Source: Caenorhabditis elegans (Eukaryota > Nematoda > Chromadorea > Rhabditida > Rhabditidae). From it: a stretch of DNA of 64,000 nt. The translations under genes were made by a program, and so were the position numbers. Each line of letters starts with the position of its first letter. Position 1 is the first letter of the stretch. The stretch lies in assembly GCF_000002985.6 (NCBI RefSeq), contig NC_003279.8:4092001-4156000 (forward strand). The letters run 5' to 3'. This document shows positions 46,946 through 59,207 of this stretch, piece after piece. The notes under the pieces were generated by a model, which had not been told where the DNA came from, made no database searches, and saw nothing but the letters and a program-made list of their open reading frames with translations.

Positions 46946-48665
46946 TTTACTTCTGAAAGAAATAATTTGTGGTTACGAGAAGTAACATTTCTTACACAAG
47001 AGTTGAAGACATTCGAGATAAAATCGAGAAATACGAGAAAGGCCAATCTTACGAAATAATCGATAGAAAATGAGTTAGTGACAATTTTGGAGAACATTTG
47101 AACTGCTCGCGTGAAAAAACACAATATTTTTAAAAGATAAATCTTTTCGATGTGGTAGAAACTAAGAATATTGACGTGAAATCTTGCAAGAAATGAGCAG
47201 ACTAGTCGTAGTGTAAAGCAGCGGGAGGCCACACATCGACCCAAAAATCGATAAACGTCAGGCGAAAGAAAAAAGCGTCTTGAAACAACACAATGGCATG
47301 CTATTTTCCAATATTTTTCAAGAGAACTGGCCTAAATCGAGCGATAATTAAGAAAATCAACGAAAATCCACGCAACAGAACGCCGGATGAGTCGATAGGA
47401 AAATGCGAAAATCGATGAATGAACTGAATGAGAGAGAGGGAGAGGGGAGGAGGGGTACGGTAGAGAGAACCTGCAGATCTAACTGCGCCGCCAGTTCAAA
47501 CACCGCCCACCACGCCTCTTCATTTTCCATCCTTTTCCGAACGGAATTTTCGTTGAAATGCGACAATTTGCAGGGTTTTTCGGTAATTATTGCAACTAAA
47601 ATTGATGAAAATGAAAAAAGTCAATTTTTAAATATATTACTCCGAATTTTTGATTTAAAAAATACAACATTTTTTCAAAAATTCAAAATTCCTTTTAAAA
47701 TAGCAGTGATTTTTTATATTTGAAGCCGTGATTTTGAGATAAAAAGAAGATAAACTAATTTTTTCGTCAGAAAACGAAACTGATCATTTTCGAAATGACG
47801 AAGAGACGGAGAGAGATATTTCTCTATCCGTTTTAATTTTTGTTACAATAAGAATTTGATTTTTGCAATGGAAATCTTGGCTTATCAAAAAAAAACTTAA
47901 AGGAGAAGTAACGGTTCTAGGTATTTTGAAGGTACAACCTCAAAATGGGCTCAAATCAAACTTCTCGAATATAAAAATATCTAAATTTCGAAAAAAAAAA
48001 GAAAATTTCAGCTGAAATCTCCAAATTTGGTAATTTTTCCGTGTCGCAGCGGTCGGATGTTGATATTTTGAATTGTCCACGGGTAAAGTGACCAAAACTG
48101 AGGATTTTAGCAAAGCTTGGCTGAATTTTTGAAAAGTTTTATCACAAAATTCGTTTATTTGAGCGCATTTTGGGGTTTATTTTTAAATTTTTATTCAAAA
48201 TACACAGTACCGTTTCTCCTTTTTTTGCTAAATTCTATCGATCATTCATTAATGTTAGGTTTTTTTTGTCTATACAACCCCTAATATATCCAAACAATTC
48301 CTCTCCCGACGAGTGATGTAATCGAGATCGCAATCACATCAAGCAATTCTGTGTGTGGTTTTGGTTTCCAATGGAGGCGAAATGAAAATAAAGGTGGTGA
48401 GAGAGATGAGAAATCGGAGACTTTAGGCGAAGAAGCATGTGAAAAAGGAAAGAAAGAGAATTAGAGAGCGCCGAACTAAAAACGATGACAATTCCATTTT
48501 GTCATGTTGTTTCATTCGTCATTTCCGCGAGAGCAAGACTGCTGCAGTTGCTCTCTATCGGTGTTCATCCCGGAGAGCTCTATTTGTCTCTTATATACCT
48601 TTCTCAATTTTCGTCGACTTTTAAAGTGTGTACGTCCTTTTCTTTCAGTGCAGCACATTCGAAAA
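46946..48665. other. Divergent intergenic between akir-1 and GCLM
   Basis: No gene seen. It holds the akir-1 promoter side (GC-rich GCGCCGCCAGTTC and CACCGCCCACCACGCC around 47485-47518) and the GCLM promoter side. A purine-rich GAGAGAGGGAGAGGGGAGG run lies at 47431-47449. A TCTTTCAG acceptor at 48642-48649 precedes the GCLM start. Confidence 0.5.
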
Positions 48666-50270
48666 ATGACGTACTGCCACCAATTTCTGAGCAATCTCTC
48701 CTCGTTGACCCGATTTCGTCTTCACACCGGCAACGTTAATGGATACACACAATTGAAGGTAAGATGCACCGGGCGGCACCAAGTGACCCTTATGAAAAGA
48801 CGAAAACGAATGGAGGCAAGAGTGTTGTGTGTGTGTGTGTGTGTGATAAAAACCTGTCAGAAAACAGGCTTGAGCGGGACGAAAGACGGCGTCCAGATAG
48901 GCCAATTCATGCTTTTTTTGTGTCGGAAAACGCAACGGGGGTTGGGAACGGGGAACAGTTTTTGTTATAACCGATGGGAAATCGACAAAAATGATCGATA
49001 ATCGTTGAAAAACTGAAATTAGCACGAAAGAAAGTTACCGAGTAAATAAATATCGTAAATCCTACGATGCAAGCGCGCTCCACTGAGAATATTTTCTGCC
49101 GCGCATTTGAAAAATCTCATGGGACGCAAATGAAATTCGCCATTTCAAGCTGTAAAATAAATTTTCAACTTCTTCATTTTCAGGTTCGTCGATTTGAAAC
49201 TTCTGCGGAGGAACTGGCGGCTTGTCTCGATCTTCAATTGAGCTCCAATCCTATCGCTGACGACTTCAAGGTAGATCAATTAATTTTTAAAAGATGCTCA
49301 AATGAGCAAATTTCAGGAAAACAGCTGCTTGTTGCTCTGTGATAATGACCATATCGACAATTACGAGAGAGATGAGATCAAAATCACCATGAAGGTTTTC
49401 CTGTCGGCTTGGGATGTTCAGCAAATTGATCAAGCCGTGACAAGTCTGAAAGAGCAGCTGAAAACGAAGGATATTGAGGTTTTGACTTTTAAATTCATTT
49501 TTAAATGTTAATATTATATTTTATAGGTTCTCATTTTGTCATTCCCTGAACTTGACCTCATCGACGGCGAATCCGAAGAGGACGAGAACAATCGATGGTT
49601 TGAGAAGGTGAAGCCTTTGTACACCTACATGGAGAAGCTCGTCGAGACATCCGAGATCGCGTCAATTGGAGTTTCCGATTTCTCTGCTCGTCAACTTAAA
49701 ACAATTATCGACCATTTCGACGTGAAGCCGAGTATCAACCACGTTAGATTGGATGGATGCTGTCAAGTTCCTCCAGAGCTGCAAGCACTGGCGAATGATA
49801 ATGATGTGCAGCTTCTAGTTCACAACGATCCAACTCCATTCCCAACAAATAATATTTTCAAGACTTTCTGTGAGGTAAGAAATTGGTTTATGAATTTGAA
49901 AAACTTCACTAAATACACCTAATAGTAGAAATATTATTGGGAATGCTCAATTGAAATCGACGTGGAAACGCGCTCCGCCCCCAAACCATGGGTCTCGATA
50001 GGTTTTTGGCGGAAAAATCGTTTCCATTTCATTTCAAAAATTTAATATCTAGTTAAGTTCTCTAAACTAAATTTAAATTATTTAAAACTTTTATACATTT
50101 AACCCTATAAAAAATTGAATTAATTTCAGATCGACAGTGGATCCCAGAAAGCCGTTTGCAGCCCGCTCTTCGAAACGACATGGCTCTCCCGATACTCAGT
50201 TTGGGTGCGAAAGCGTTCGATTATGACTTCGAAAGGATATATTGTACAATTCTTCAGAAAACATGACTAA
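48666..50270 (+). CDS. Glutamate-cysteine ligase modifier subunit (GCLM)
   Basis: Regulatory light subunit of glutamate-cysteine ligase, the rate-limiting enzyme of glutathione synthesis; it binds the catalytic subunit (GCS-1 in C. elegans) and eases feedback inhibition. Exons: 48666-48758, 49184-49270, 49317-49478, 49527-49874, 50130-50270; 276 residues, the same size as the human protein (274). It has the aldo-keto-reductase-like fold of GCLM. Seen matches: FRLHTGNVNGY near the N-terminus, EIASIGVSDFSARQLK, VKPSINHVRLDGCCQVPPEL, VQLLVHNDP, and the C-terminal TWLSRYSVWVRKRSIMTSKG with YIVQFF. A GT microsatellite sits in intron 1. From memory this is E01A2.1. Confidence 0.93.
48826..48845. 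repeat. GT microsatellite in GCLM intron 1
   Basis: Ten GT units, within the 425-base first intron. Confidence 0.85.
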
Positions 50271-50342
50271 TTCATTGAGATCTTTGTTTAATCTATTTAT
50301 TCATTCATTGTGATATTTTTAAGTGAACCGTTGCCATAATAT

Positions 50343-52567
50343 CTAGTATAAATTCAAAGAAACATTGATATCACAGTGAATAGCAGGGCGGGCTACTGTA
50401 CCAACAATCATTTGTTTCCCGTCATCAAACGGAATTGCAATTGTACTCGCACTGACGAATCTTCCATCATCAGCCAAAACTTCAACAATCTCCGCCGTCT
50501 TCAGATCCTTCGAAAAAGAAACTCGCAGAACTTGAGATGGTCCATAAAGTGTCGAATCAGAAACATTTCCGAGATGGCCGGCAGCGTCCTTCACAACTGG
50601 ATGACAACCTGCCCAAAGATGATCCTGAGTGTCCACGTAGAAGTTATCGCATCCAGTGAGAGTTTCAATTTCAGAAATTTTTTGAATCTCTCCGTCTTTT
50701 TGATTCCAAGTGTACACTCCTATCGTCTCCTGGTTGATATGAGAAACGAATAGAGTTTTCTGGTCCCGAGATAAGATTATTCCATTGGCAATATTGTTTT
50801 CCATGAGGAATTGAGATTTCTGAAATATTAGATAAAAATTGTCGTGTCGAGACCCAAAGCCATATTTTAGACGCAAAATTTACAAATTATGCCATGTTTT
50901 ATTACAGGATCATACAGTTCTGAAAATGCGTATTGCGCGACAAATTTGACGCGCAAAATATCTCGCTGCGAAAACTACAGTAAATCTTTAAATGAGTACT
51001 GTAGCGCTTGTGTCGATTTACGGGCTCGGTTTTCGAAATAAATTAAAATTATTTATTTATCAATAGAATATTAAAATTTGGCAAAAATATCACTAAGAAA
51101 CGATGGAAAATTGATTATCGATGTCAATATTCAAAATTAAATTCAAAACACTTTCGAAAATCGAACCCGTAAATCAACACGCACTACAGTAGTCATTTAA
51201 AGAATTTCTGTAGTTTTCGTTTCGAGATATTTTCAAATTTGTCGCGCAATACTTATTTTCAGAATTTTGTGTTCTGCAATGTGAAATAAAGTTTTTAAAA
51301 AATCAGAAAGTTCTCGATTTCTCTTAACTAACCTTTCCATTATAATACACTAATCCTCCTTTATAAAAACCACTTAAAATCTCCCAAACGTTTCCCAATG
51401 CTGTCTGAGCTCCACCATCATTCGATACGAGGAATGAGTTCTCCCCAGTTGCCACAATATCATTTGGACGAACAAATTTCTCGCCTCGAATTGTTTTAAC
51501 ATGGTTCAATTCACGTTTTGCTGAATTGTAATCCAATATTACAATTGAATGTTTAAAAGTTTTCGAGTGAACAACTACGAATAGTCGAACAGTTCTATTG
51601 TTCAAAATCCAATGAGACAATCCGTGTGGATGGAATCCATCCACGTCTTCTAAATTCAGCACTGGAATCGGTTCGGCTTTGTAGCTCCGTTTTGTTAGGT
51701 CGTATAAGAAGATTTGTCCCTTCCATTTCACATCAGAAGCAGAGTTTGGAAGATATACAAGACCAGATGAAATGAAAGCAATTTGCAGTTTATCGATGAC
51801 TTCGATATCTTCCGATCCATGAACTGAAACAAGTGAAACTGGTGAATATATAAATCTATGAATTGATAAAACAAATATAATTATAATTATAATTATATGT
51901 ATAAATGAACACTAAAAACTACGTTGGCACAAAAGTTTCCAACTTCATAGTCTTGCAACTTTTTACCCATCGTCAATTTTTATCTCTTTTGAAGGGGTTT
52001 GCTTCAAAGTCAAAAAATTTCATTTCTGTTTAAGATAAAGTAGGCATAGGTCAGGCAAGTTTAAAACTAAAAGAGAAAGAACTGTAAAGTCACCTGGGCC
52101 TTCGATCTTTCTGCACTCTCCCGGCCGATGGTTGTATACTCGCTTATTTATGTCAAGTGTTAGTCTGGAAGTTTTTTGAATGAAAACTGGAACATTTAAG
52201 AAGGTTGCTAAGTGATTCAAAATATCTTGAAATTATTTGATTTGGCTACCAGTGCAGTTTCTAGGCAACCTTTAGGTGCACAATATTTATAATGCTGCCT
52301 AAATATATACTCTGCTAAAATCGAATATCTGGCTTTAAGTTAGAATTTTGTCGCATAGGCAGTAGGCAGGTAGTCTGGAACCGTGCCTGTCTCTCATGGA
52401 AGCCTACACTTGAACATTTGCAAAATCTAAATATTTCATTTCATTTTATTTCAGGTATAAAATTTAAGTTTATTTCTTATTTTTCAATCAAAAGAAACTC
52501 ACAGTGTATTAAAAATAAAGTGAATGGAAACACCCAACAATCCGAATAGCACAACTTTCACGAGCAT
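50343..52567 (-). CDS. Paraoxonase/MEC-6-like membrane protein 1
   Basis: Member of the paraoxonase (PON) family, closest in layout to nematode MEC-6 and POML proteins, which sit in the ER or plasma membrane with one N-terminal membrane anchor and help assemble DEG/ENaC channels. Exons in coding order: 52567-52503, 52164-52094, 51823-51333, 50819-50343; 367 residues. The anchor is about residues 4-20 (VKVVLFGLLGVSIHFIF). The six-bladed propeller shows PON calcium-site blocks: GSEDIE, FHPHGLSHW, RPNDIVATGENSF, NNIANGIILSRD and TGCDNFYVD, followed by LWAGCHP. Its 72-base downstream neighbour is the convergent GCLM gene. From memory this locus corresponds to poml-3/poml-4-type genes of cosmid E01A2; which is which is not certain. 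Confidence 0.9.
50919..51263. repeat. Foldback repeat in intron of PON-like gene 1
   Basis: CTGAAAATGCGTATTGCGCG at the left is inverted to GTCGCGCAATACTTATTTTC at the right, with inner GTCGATTTACGGG against CCCGTAAATCAAC. Same family as 43456-43772. It fills most of intron 50820-51332. Confidence 0.8.
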
Positions 52568-53350
52568 TTTTGATTATATCGATCTGAAAAATATCTTGTT
52601 GAGTTAAAGTAAACAATGTTTCTGCTGACAAACAAGAGAAAGCATAGAGACTTATACAAATAAAAAACTGAAATTAGTGAGATCCCTAGAGAGCACTGAC
52701 TTTAGCCGAGAGCATTTACAACCACTCGTGACGTCACTTATCTTTCATCCAGAATATTTATATTACGAGTTTATGAAAAAATATGATTTTTACCCAAAAT
52801 TACGGGAAATTTTTAACAACTTTGTGGGCCTTAAAAAATTTTTTTGGAAATTTCTGATCAAATTTTTGATTTTAATTTTAACTTAATTTTATAACAATTT
52901 TATAAAATTTTATAAAATTACAGGGCATAATAATTATTGTGATGTTCTTATTTTAGTGGGGAATAAATGTCAATTTCTCAGAGAAAAAATTACAGTTTCC
53001 AGAAAAAATATATAAATTATTTGAACATGTTTTCTAGAAAAAATATTTTAATAGCACTTGTGTAATTTGGTAAGCTGTACACACTTTCACTCCGTATTAT
53101 ATTTGTTTAATTTTGTTATTGTAAACATGGAAAATACCGAGAAAATATTATCAAACCTCTCTTGCTCTCTTATCAGTTACCTGACCTCTACCACTATGGT
53201 GCATCAAACACAATGATAAAATGAGAACAAGTTGAATGAAATACTAGCTGTCATTGATGCTATCTTCTTTTAATTTGTTGTTTTTTTTTGTTTAGCTACA
53301 CGATAGTCATCAATCAATTCTCCTACAATTCATTTAAACATTCAATACAA
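52568..53350. other. Intergenic between the two PON-like genes
   Basis: AT-rich, no convincing frame. It must hold the promoter of PON-like gene 1 (next to 52567) and the 3' UTR of PON-like gene 2. Confidence 0.5.
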
Positions 53351-55095
53351 TCAAAAATCAAGTGGTACATCAATATCACAATGAGTTAGATCACGGAAAA
53401 CGGTTCCGATCAAAAGTTGTTTTCCGTTGTCAAAAGTGGCAGCAATAGCACTTGCTGCAGTAAATCTTCCATCATCAGAGAACACTTCTAACATTTCTGT
53501 ACTTTTTAGGTCTGATGAGAATTTGAAACGAAGAACTTGAGATTGGGAGTAGAGGTTTGGATTGGTGGCGTCTCCGAGGTGACCGACAGCGTCTTTTAGA
53601 ACTGGATGGCATCCCTGAAATTAATTTGCTCGTGAAATCAGGAAGCTCTTAGAATTGACATTTTGACACCAAAATCGGGCGTAATGTGCACTAAACCATC
53701 CGCAAACGACCAAGGGTGTCATCGAAAGTTTATACGATTTTGGAGTTTTTAGAAAAAAAACGTTTAGGTTTATTTTTAGTTTTAAAATCTTGATTTTTTT
53801 CGAGGTTATCACAAAGTTCAACTATGAAAATAGAGAAAAATATTATACCAAAAATTCGCCAATAAAAGTTTTTCTTGCAAAGGCAAGATTCAACCAAGAC
53901 ACAAGCTGTCAAATTTAATAAATACTTCAATTACTTCAAAAATTCCGAATATTTTCCACTTACCGACCAAAGATTATCCTCATTATCAATAAAGAAATTA
54001 TCACATCCAGTTAAAGTCTCAATTTCTGAAATCTTCTTGATAGTGATTTTCTTCTGATCCCACGCAAACACTCCAATAGTTTCTTGATTAATATGTGATA
54101 CAAATAACGTTTTTCTATCTCGTGATAAAATAATTCCATTTGCAACTGTATTCTCCAAAAGGTAATGGGAGTTCTGAAGCTTTTATATTTTTTAGAGGAT
54201 CCTACTACTTGAGGATTACCATTCCATCAAAGTACACGAGACCACCTTTGAAAAATCCGGTGAACATTTCGATAGCATTTCCGACAATAGTTTGAGCACC
54301 TCCGTCATTGGAGACAAGGAATGAGTTTTCTCCAGTTGCTACAACATCGTTTGGTCTGAAAATTGGAAAATGTATCCCAAAATATTTCAAAATTAGTAAA
54401 AAAAGGTACAAAACCCAGTGCTCTGTCAACCAGGGTTTTCCGGAAAAAAGGATAAGTTGGCCACATGTGTGTGAACAAAACCCAAGTTCCCAACTCACCT
54501 CACAAACTTATCGTCTCTGACAGTCTTTACATGATTCAATTGCCACTTGGTCTTATCAAAATCAAGAATAGCAATTGAATGCCTAAACTGTTTTGAATGA
54601 ACAACTACAAACAATCGAACACTTCCATCTTTCTTTATCCAATGAGATATTCCATGTGGATGAAATCCATCTCCATCTTCCAAATTCACAATTGGAATTG
54701 ATTCAGCTTTATACGTCTTTTTCGACAAATCATATGCAAAAATTTGGCCCTTCCATGTTACTTGTGTTGGATCTTCAATTAAATACACAAGTCCTGAAGT
54801 AATAAATGCCAAATTGAGTTCTTCTACAATGGCAATATCTTCTGATCCATGAACAGGTCCATCTACTTTTCTGCACGGTCCTGGACGATGGTTATATGTT
54901 CGTTTGTTGATGTCAAACATCAATCTGGAATCGTAGAATTTTGGAAAATTTTTAATTTTTATTTTTCGAATTTTTCGCTTATTGGTTTTCTTTTTCTAAA
55001 CGTTAATAATTTTTCAGAATTAAAAAAACTCACAATGTCTTGAATACATATTGCACGAGAAACGCGAGCAGCACTACTAGAACGATTTTCAACAT
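53351..55095 (-). CDS. Paraoxonase/MEC-6-like membrane protein 2
   Basis: Tandem paralogue of the gene at 50343-52567. Exons in coding order: 55095-55034, 54924-54499, 54355-54220, 54173-53964, 53614-53351; 365 residues. It has an N-terminal anchor (IVLVVLLAFLVQYVF), then PON blocks VHGSEDIA, FHPHGISHW, RPNDVVATGENSF, VANGIILSRD, TGCDNFFID and LWS-GCHP. It has two introns more than gene 1 in the body and lacks gene 1's second one, so introns were gained or lost after duplication. Calcium-site residues by analogy with PON1 (Glu-Asp, two Asn, Asp-Asn) are all kept; whether it hydrolyses anything is unknown, and MEC-6-type proteins act as chaperones. Confidence 0.9.
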
Positions 55096-55377
55096 TTTTG
55101 AAGACCGACCGGGAGTCGATTAGGAAAAACGTTGTCAATTACAAATCAACAATTGGGTATTTATATCTGATAAGATGATATTGATAACCGCCTCTCCTGG
55201 GCACGTGTTCTCTGATTTCTGTTCACTTCAATTTAACATCACTTTTATTTTGTTTCAAGTAACTTGAAATTTGAGGGACTAAGAAGTTCATTGAAATTTT
55301 CGAAAACAATCAATGTGGAATCAATTTGAAAAAAAATAAATTTAGAAAACAAATCTTGAGATGAGTTTCTAAAAGTT

Positions 55378-56276
55378 TTAGGCTTGTTCTAGACCCAAAA
55401 TAGTTTCGATTCCAAATGGGAGAGGAGCTTTTTTTGATGTAGATGTAGGTTTTTGGATTCTGAAAATTCCAATATTTCTTCCAATAAATTCAAAAGAAAC
55501 GTACTGTCGCTCTGTTTCAATATTGGATTTTAGATTTTCGTCGTGTTCGGAGATTTTTTCTTCTTTAATCGGCTCCACGTCGCAAAAACGGTAGCCACTA
55601 TTGAAAAAATTGAAATTTACCGTTTCATTGGGCGTATTTCTGAAAGTTAAAAAAGTTTGTAAATTACAAAGTGATACATATGAAAAAAATCTCAGCTACC
55701 GTATTTTTTAGACAATTTTTTTATTTTCACAAATTTATTTTTTGAGGTTTAAAAAGCATTTTATCAATTTGCCGAATCTTAATTTCAGAATTCCTGGCAG
55801 GCACATACATTTGAGGACATGCTTGCCTACTCGGCATTCGCCGCCAGCTTCTTTCCCATGTTTCACCAGCTTTTAATTTAAGTTTCGCCAAAAAAAATTA
55901 ACTTGGATTAGAAGCTGGCCAAACTTGGGTTAAACTTGGGTAAGAAGCTGCTGAGAGCTAAAGTTGGGCAAGAAGCTGCAGGCAAATGCCGAGCACCACT
56001 AAAGTCCTAGCTTGTCAATAAAAGAACTCACTGTGTTGTAGATTTTCCAGCGGTGATCCCATCACTTTTGGTGTTCTGCTGATTATCATTGAGAGATGAT
56101 GAGCATGGATGACTTGAATATCTCTCAGATAATTCAACAGTTGGTTTTATCATCAAAAGATTTGAAGAGTTATCAGGCTTGATAACATCATTGAAGGAGT
56201 ACGAATTTGAAGTGAAATAACGCTGGTCTCCATAATATTGAGATGTTTGGAGCATTCTTGAGAGAGTGAACAAGAA
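55378..56276 (-). CDS. Unidentified gene model, eh1-like C-terminus, 5' end unresolved
   Basis: Two exons join in phase: 56276-56032 and 55639-55378, encoding about 169 residues from a TTCTAG acceptor to a stop. The protein is Ser/Asn-rich with no recognised domain. Near the end it has LPFGIETILGL, which fits the eh1 (FxIxxIL) Groucho-binding pattern found in several transcription factor families. A further exon upstream is suggested by a donor at 56373 (GATTGG/GTGAGA, phase 0), but its frame meets a stop soon above and I found no start codon. It could be the 3' part of a regulator gene, a gene fragment, or a young gene. Confidence 0.4.
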
Positions 56277-56589
56277 CTAGAAGAAAATGCAAAATAGAAG
56301 AATGAAGGGATCTCTCCATGCTTGGGGATGTTTGGTTAAACGCTGGTAACCGAACATTTCGAGCATTTCTCACCCAATCATAAACCGGAAGCGGGCCTAT
56401 TAGGTGCAAATTTTCAGTTCCAGATCCATCACCACACCGGGTTTATGACCAAGGGGGTCGTAAAGTTATTTTCTGTACCAGAAATTAAGAATATCGATTT
56501 GAAAAGAAACATTTTGGACTAGAAAAATTTCGATTAAAAAATGTTTTCTCTTTCGTATATACTTGAAAATCTTAAGACATGATTCATGG

Positions 56590-56705
56590 AAAATATGGAA
56601 ATTCAAAACTTCACTGGTTTTCAAAATTTTTAAAACTGAACTTTATAAAAAATATGAAAATTCAAAACTTCACCGGTTTTCAAAATTTTTAAAACTGAAC
56701 TTCAT
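56590..56705. repeat. 59-base direct repeat, two copies
   Basis: ATTCAAAACTTCACTGGTTT at 56601 recurs as ATTCAAAACTTCACCGGTTT at 56660, each followed by TCAAAATTTTTAAAACTGAA. Confidence 0.85.
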
Positions 56706-56940
56706 GGGTTCAGTGGGATGGTTCTCGCAACAAGATAAATTGTAAAACTTTTAAATTTTTGTGGAAGTCTCTCTCTAACACTGATCGATCATTTTGGGTG
56801 CAAGTCTAAAAGGGAAAATACTGACCCTCTTTTCTCTTAAAAAACAAAATCAAATAGGAAGAAACATTTGAATGCTGAATAATTTATTTCATTTTTTAAA
56901 TGATATGTTCCAAATATACAGATAAATTTCTTCAAGCTGA

Positions 56941-57411
56941 TTATTTTCCAGCAGTTGGGTATGCTCCTCCTTGTGGTGCAGCAGCGTACTGTGGTGGTGG
57001 TGGTGGAGCAGCAGCGTATTGTGGTCCGGCTCCTTGGCTGAAAATCAGGAAATGTCAGAAAAAAATTGTGTCAAATGTGCGTAATGATAGCTCAAAATTC
57101 TAGCAAAACTATCATTAAATAAATTGATGCTTGAAGATAAAAATTTTGAAGGTAAATTTTTACAGTAAACATATTTCCCGGGATATTTTTAAGTCTTCAG
57201 ATAACAATAAAGAAATCAGGCATCTAGAGTGGCAGACCAGACTTTTTCAGTCGATTCGAATATCTCAAGAAATCGTCCCTTACCATGGATTTCCACATCC
57301 TGGCTGAGCTGGTGGGCAGCATCCACCGGCGCCTCCTGCTCCTCCTCCGATGCAAGCGTTACCAGAGGCAACAAGAGCGGCGACGAAAGCGGCGGCAGAG
57401 AAGAATTTCAT
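56941..57411 (-). CDS. Small secreted CCPP-family protein 2
   Basis: Secreted protein of 74 residues, function unknown. Exons in coding order: 57411-57284 and 57037-56941. Signal peptide MKFFSAAAFVAALVASGNA is followed by CIGGGAGGAGGCCPP and CGNP, where the phase-2 intron splits a cysteine codon. The second exon encodes QGAGPQYAAAPPPPPQYAAA and ends YPTAGK. Nearly the same protein is encoded on the other strand at 58000-58562, only 589 bases away, so the two form an inverted, divergently transcribed duplicate. Confidence 0.85.
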
Positions 57412-57452
57412 GATGACCAGTGAGGTTATGCTGGGAATGACGCTTTCATTTC

Positions 57453-57459
57453 TTTTATA
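57453..57459 (-). promoter_or_regulatory. TATA box of CCPP family gene 2
   Basis: TATAAAA on the minus strand, 42 bases before the start codon at 57411. Confidence 0.65.
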
Positions 57460-57950
57460 CCGAGTGGATAATGGGCGGACCCTGGCGCTTAAGAGATAAC
57501 ATTTTATTTTTTGAAACAAAAACCCGTTATTGCATTGGGATTTATCTTTTTCACTTTTTTAATGTCAAATATTTGCAGCTTGGTGTATCAAAAGTTCAAA
57601 CGTGAAGTGTTAAATAGGAATTTGAAGATCCAAGGTACTTTTACAACTCAACTTAACGCATATTTCTTTCTCTGCAATAACTATATCTCATTCACACTTT
57701 CAATTTTATGAGATCCACAGTATAGGCAATTTATGATATCGTGCGTGATCATTCACAGGTATACGAAAGATTCCGATCAAACTTGCTTTAGCCGCCGACG
57801 CAGCCAGCCGTCGTATGTAGTCTTCTCATTACGCAACGTTTTACCGCATGATTTCACTCTTACGATTACGTAAAAGATGCCGGTTTTTCGTAAAATAATA
57901 GAGGAGACAGATTTATCAGATATCTCTTTTTCCCTCCCCCTAACCTTGGG

Positions 57951-57957
57951 TATAAAA
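57951..57957 (+). promoter_or_regulatory. TATA box of CCPP family gene 3
   Basis: TATAAAA, 43 bases before the start codon at 58000. A CTGATAA GATA-type site lies on the minus strand at 57913-57919. Confidence 0.65.
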
Positions 57958-57999
57958 TGGCAATTGGAAATATTCAAAATAGTGAAAGACCTAGTCATC

Positions 58000-58562
58000 A
58001 TGAAATTCTTCTCTGCCGCCGCCTTCGTCGCCGCTCTTGTTGCCTCTGGAAACGCCTGTCTCGGAGGTGGAGGTGGTGCCGGTGGATGCTGCCCACCAGC
58101 TCAGCCAGGATGTGGAAACCCATGGTAAGTGTTGGTTGGTGTTTAATAAGTCTAGGGATCCCCTGGGATTCTAGAAATGATAGGGAGTGACTGGCGTTGC
58201 AACCAGAATTTTAGACTACACCGAAAGCTCTTGTAAATTTTGTTCAGAAAACCCTTTGACTAGCTTTGGACCTTGTTTATTATTCATTCTTATAAAAACA
58301 AATAAGTAAAAACTAGTCCAAGTACAGAAATTGATTTTTTTTCCGAAATGAATTTAAATGCCGTTCAGCTATATTTTCAGAAGTTTAGTTAGTGTTATTT
58401 GATAAAATAATATTTAAATACATATAGATACTCATTACCTCATATTAACATCCTAATTTCAGCCAAGGAGCCGGACCACAATACGCAGCTGCTCCACCAC
58501 CACCACCACCACAGTACGCTGCTGCACCACAAGGAGGAGCATACCCAACTGCTGGAAAGTAA
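58000..58562 (+). CDS. Small secreted CCPP-family protein 3
   Basis: Secreted protein of 74 residues, function unknown. Exons 58000-58124 and 58463-58562. It starts MKFFSAAAFVAALVASGNA, then CLGGGGGAGGCCPPAQPGCG, then the split cysteine and QGAGPQYAAAPPPPPPQYAA, ending AYPTAGK. It differs from the gene at 56941-57411 by only a few residues: one glycine-run residue fewer and one proline more. Coding sequence is more alike than the intron, as expected if the copies are kept similar by selection or conversion. Confidence 0.85.
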
Positions 58563-59207
58563 TCAGCTCGAAGAATTTTATCTGTATATTTGAAAAAGTT
58601 TCATTTGAACGATCAAATAAATTATTCAGCATTCAAATGTGTTTTGTTTTGTTTTGTTCTGATCTAGGTGTTCACCCACAGCTTTGTATGCAACTTCATT
58701 TTTGTGTGCAACTCGCTTATAGTTTTCAAGAATTGTTTCTTTCGAAAAAATATAAGTTTTAAAAAGCTAAAACTTTATGCAAGAACCAACTCAGCGTACT
58801 AATATGAAAAACTATTTCTTCGAACACGAAACGAAAATTAAATTTTTTTTTTGTATTCACAGGTATAATTAATCATAAAGTGCACTCCTAGAACGAAGTA
58901 TCAAATTTAAAATGTTATACATTTTCCAGAAATTTTTGGTATTTTCTTTGATTTTTTTGTTCACTTTTTCTCGAAAAATGCAAATAATTAATTTTTCGCC
59001 AAAATCACGAAAAAGCATAACGAAAAGCAAAAACTCTCTAGCCCTATATATACATAGCTGTCTGACATTTTTTTGCTAATAGGTAAAAATAAAACTCCCG
59101 ATGATGATTATTTATTTGTGTTAAATTTGAAATTGAATAAAATATCCCAGATATACAGAAAAATGAACATGGCAAACATTGCGCACGGTATCAATTGAGC
59201 CAAACAT

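Noticed and set aside
48504-49025. Overlapping frames on both strands around GCLM exon 1
   Set aside because: They cover the GCLM first exon and its GT-repeat intron in other frames; only the frame from 48666 matches GCLM.
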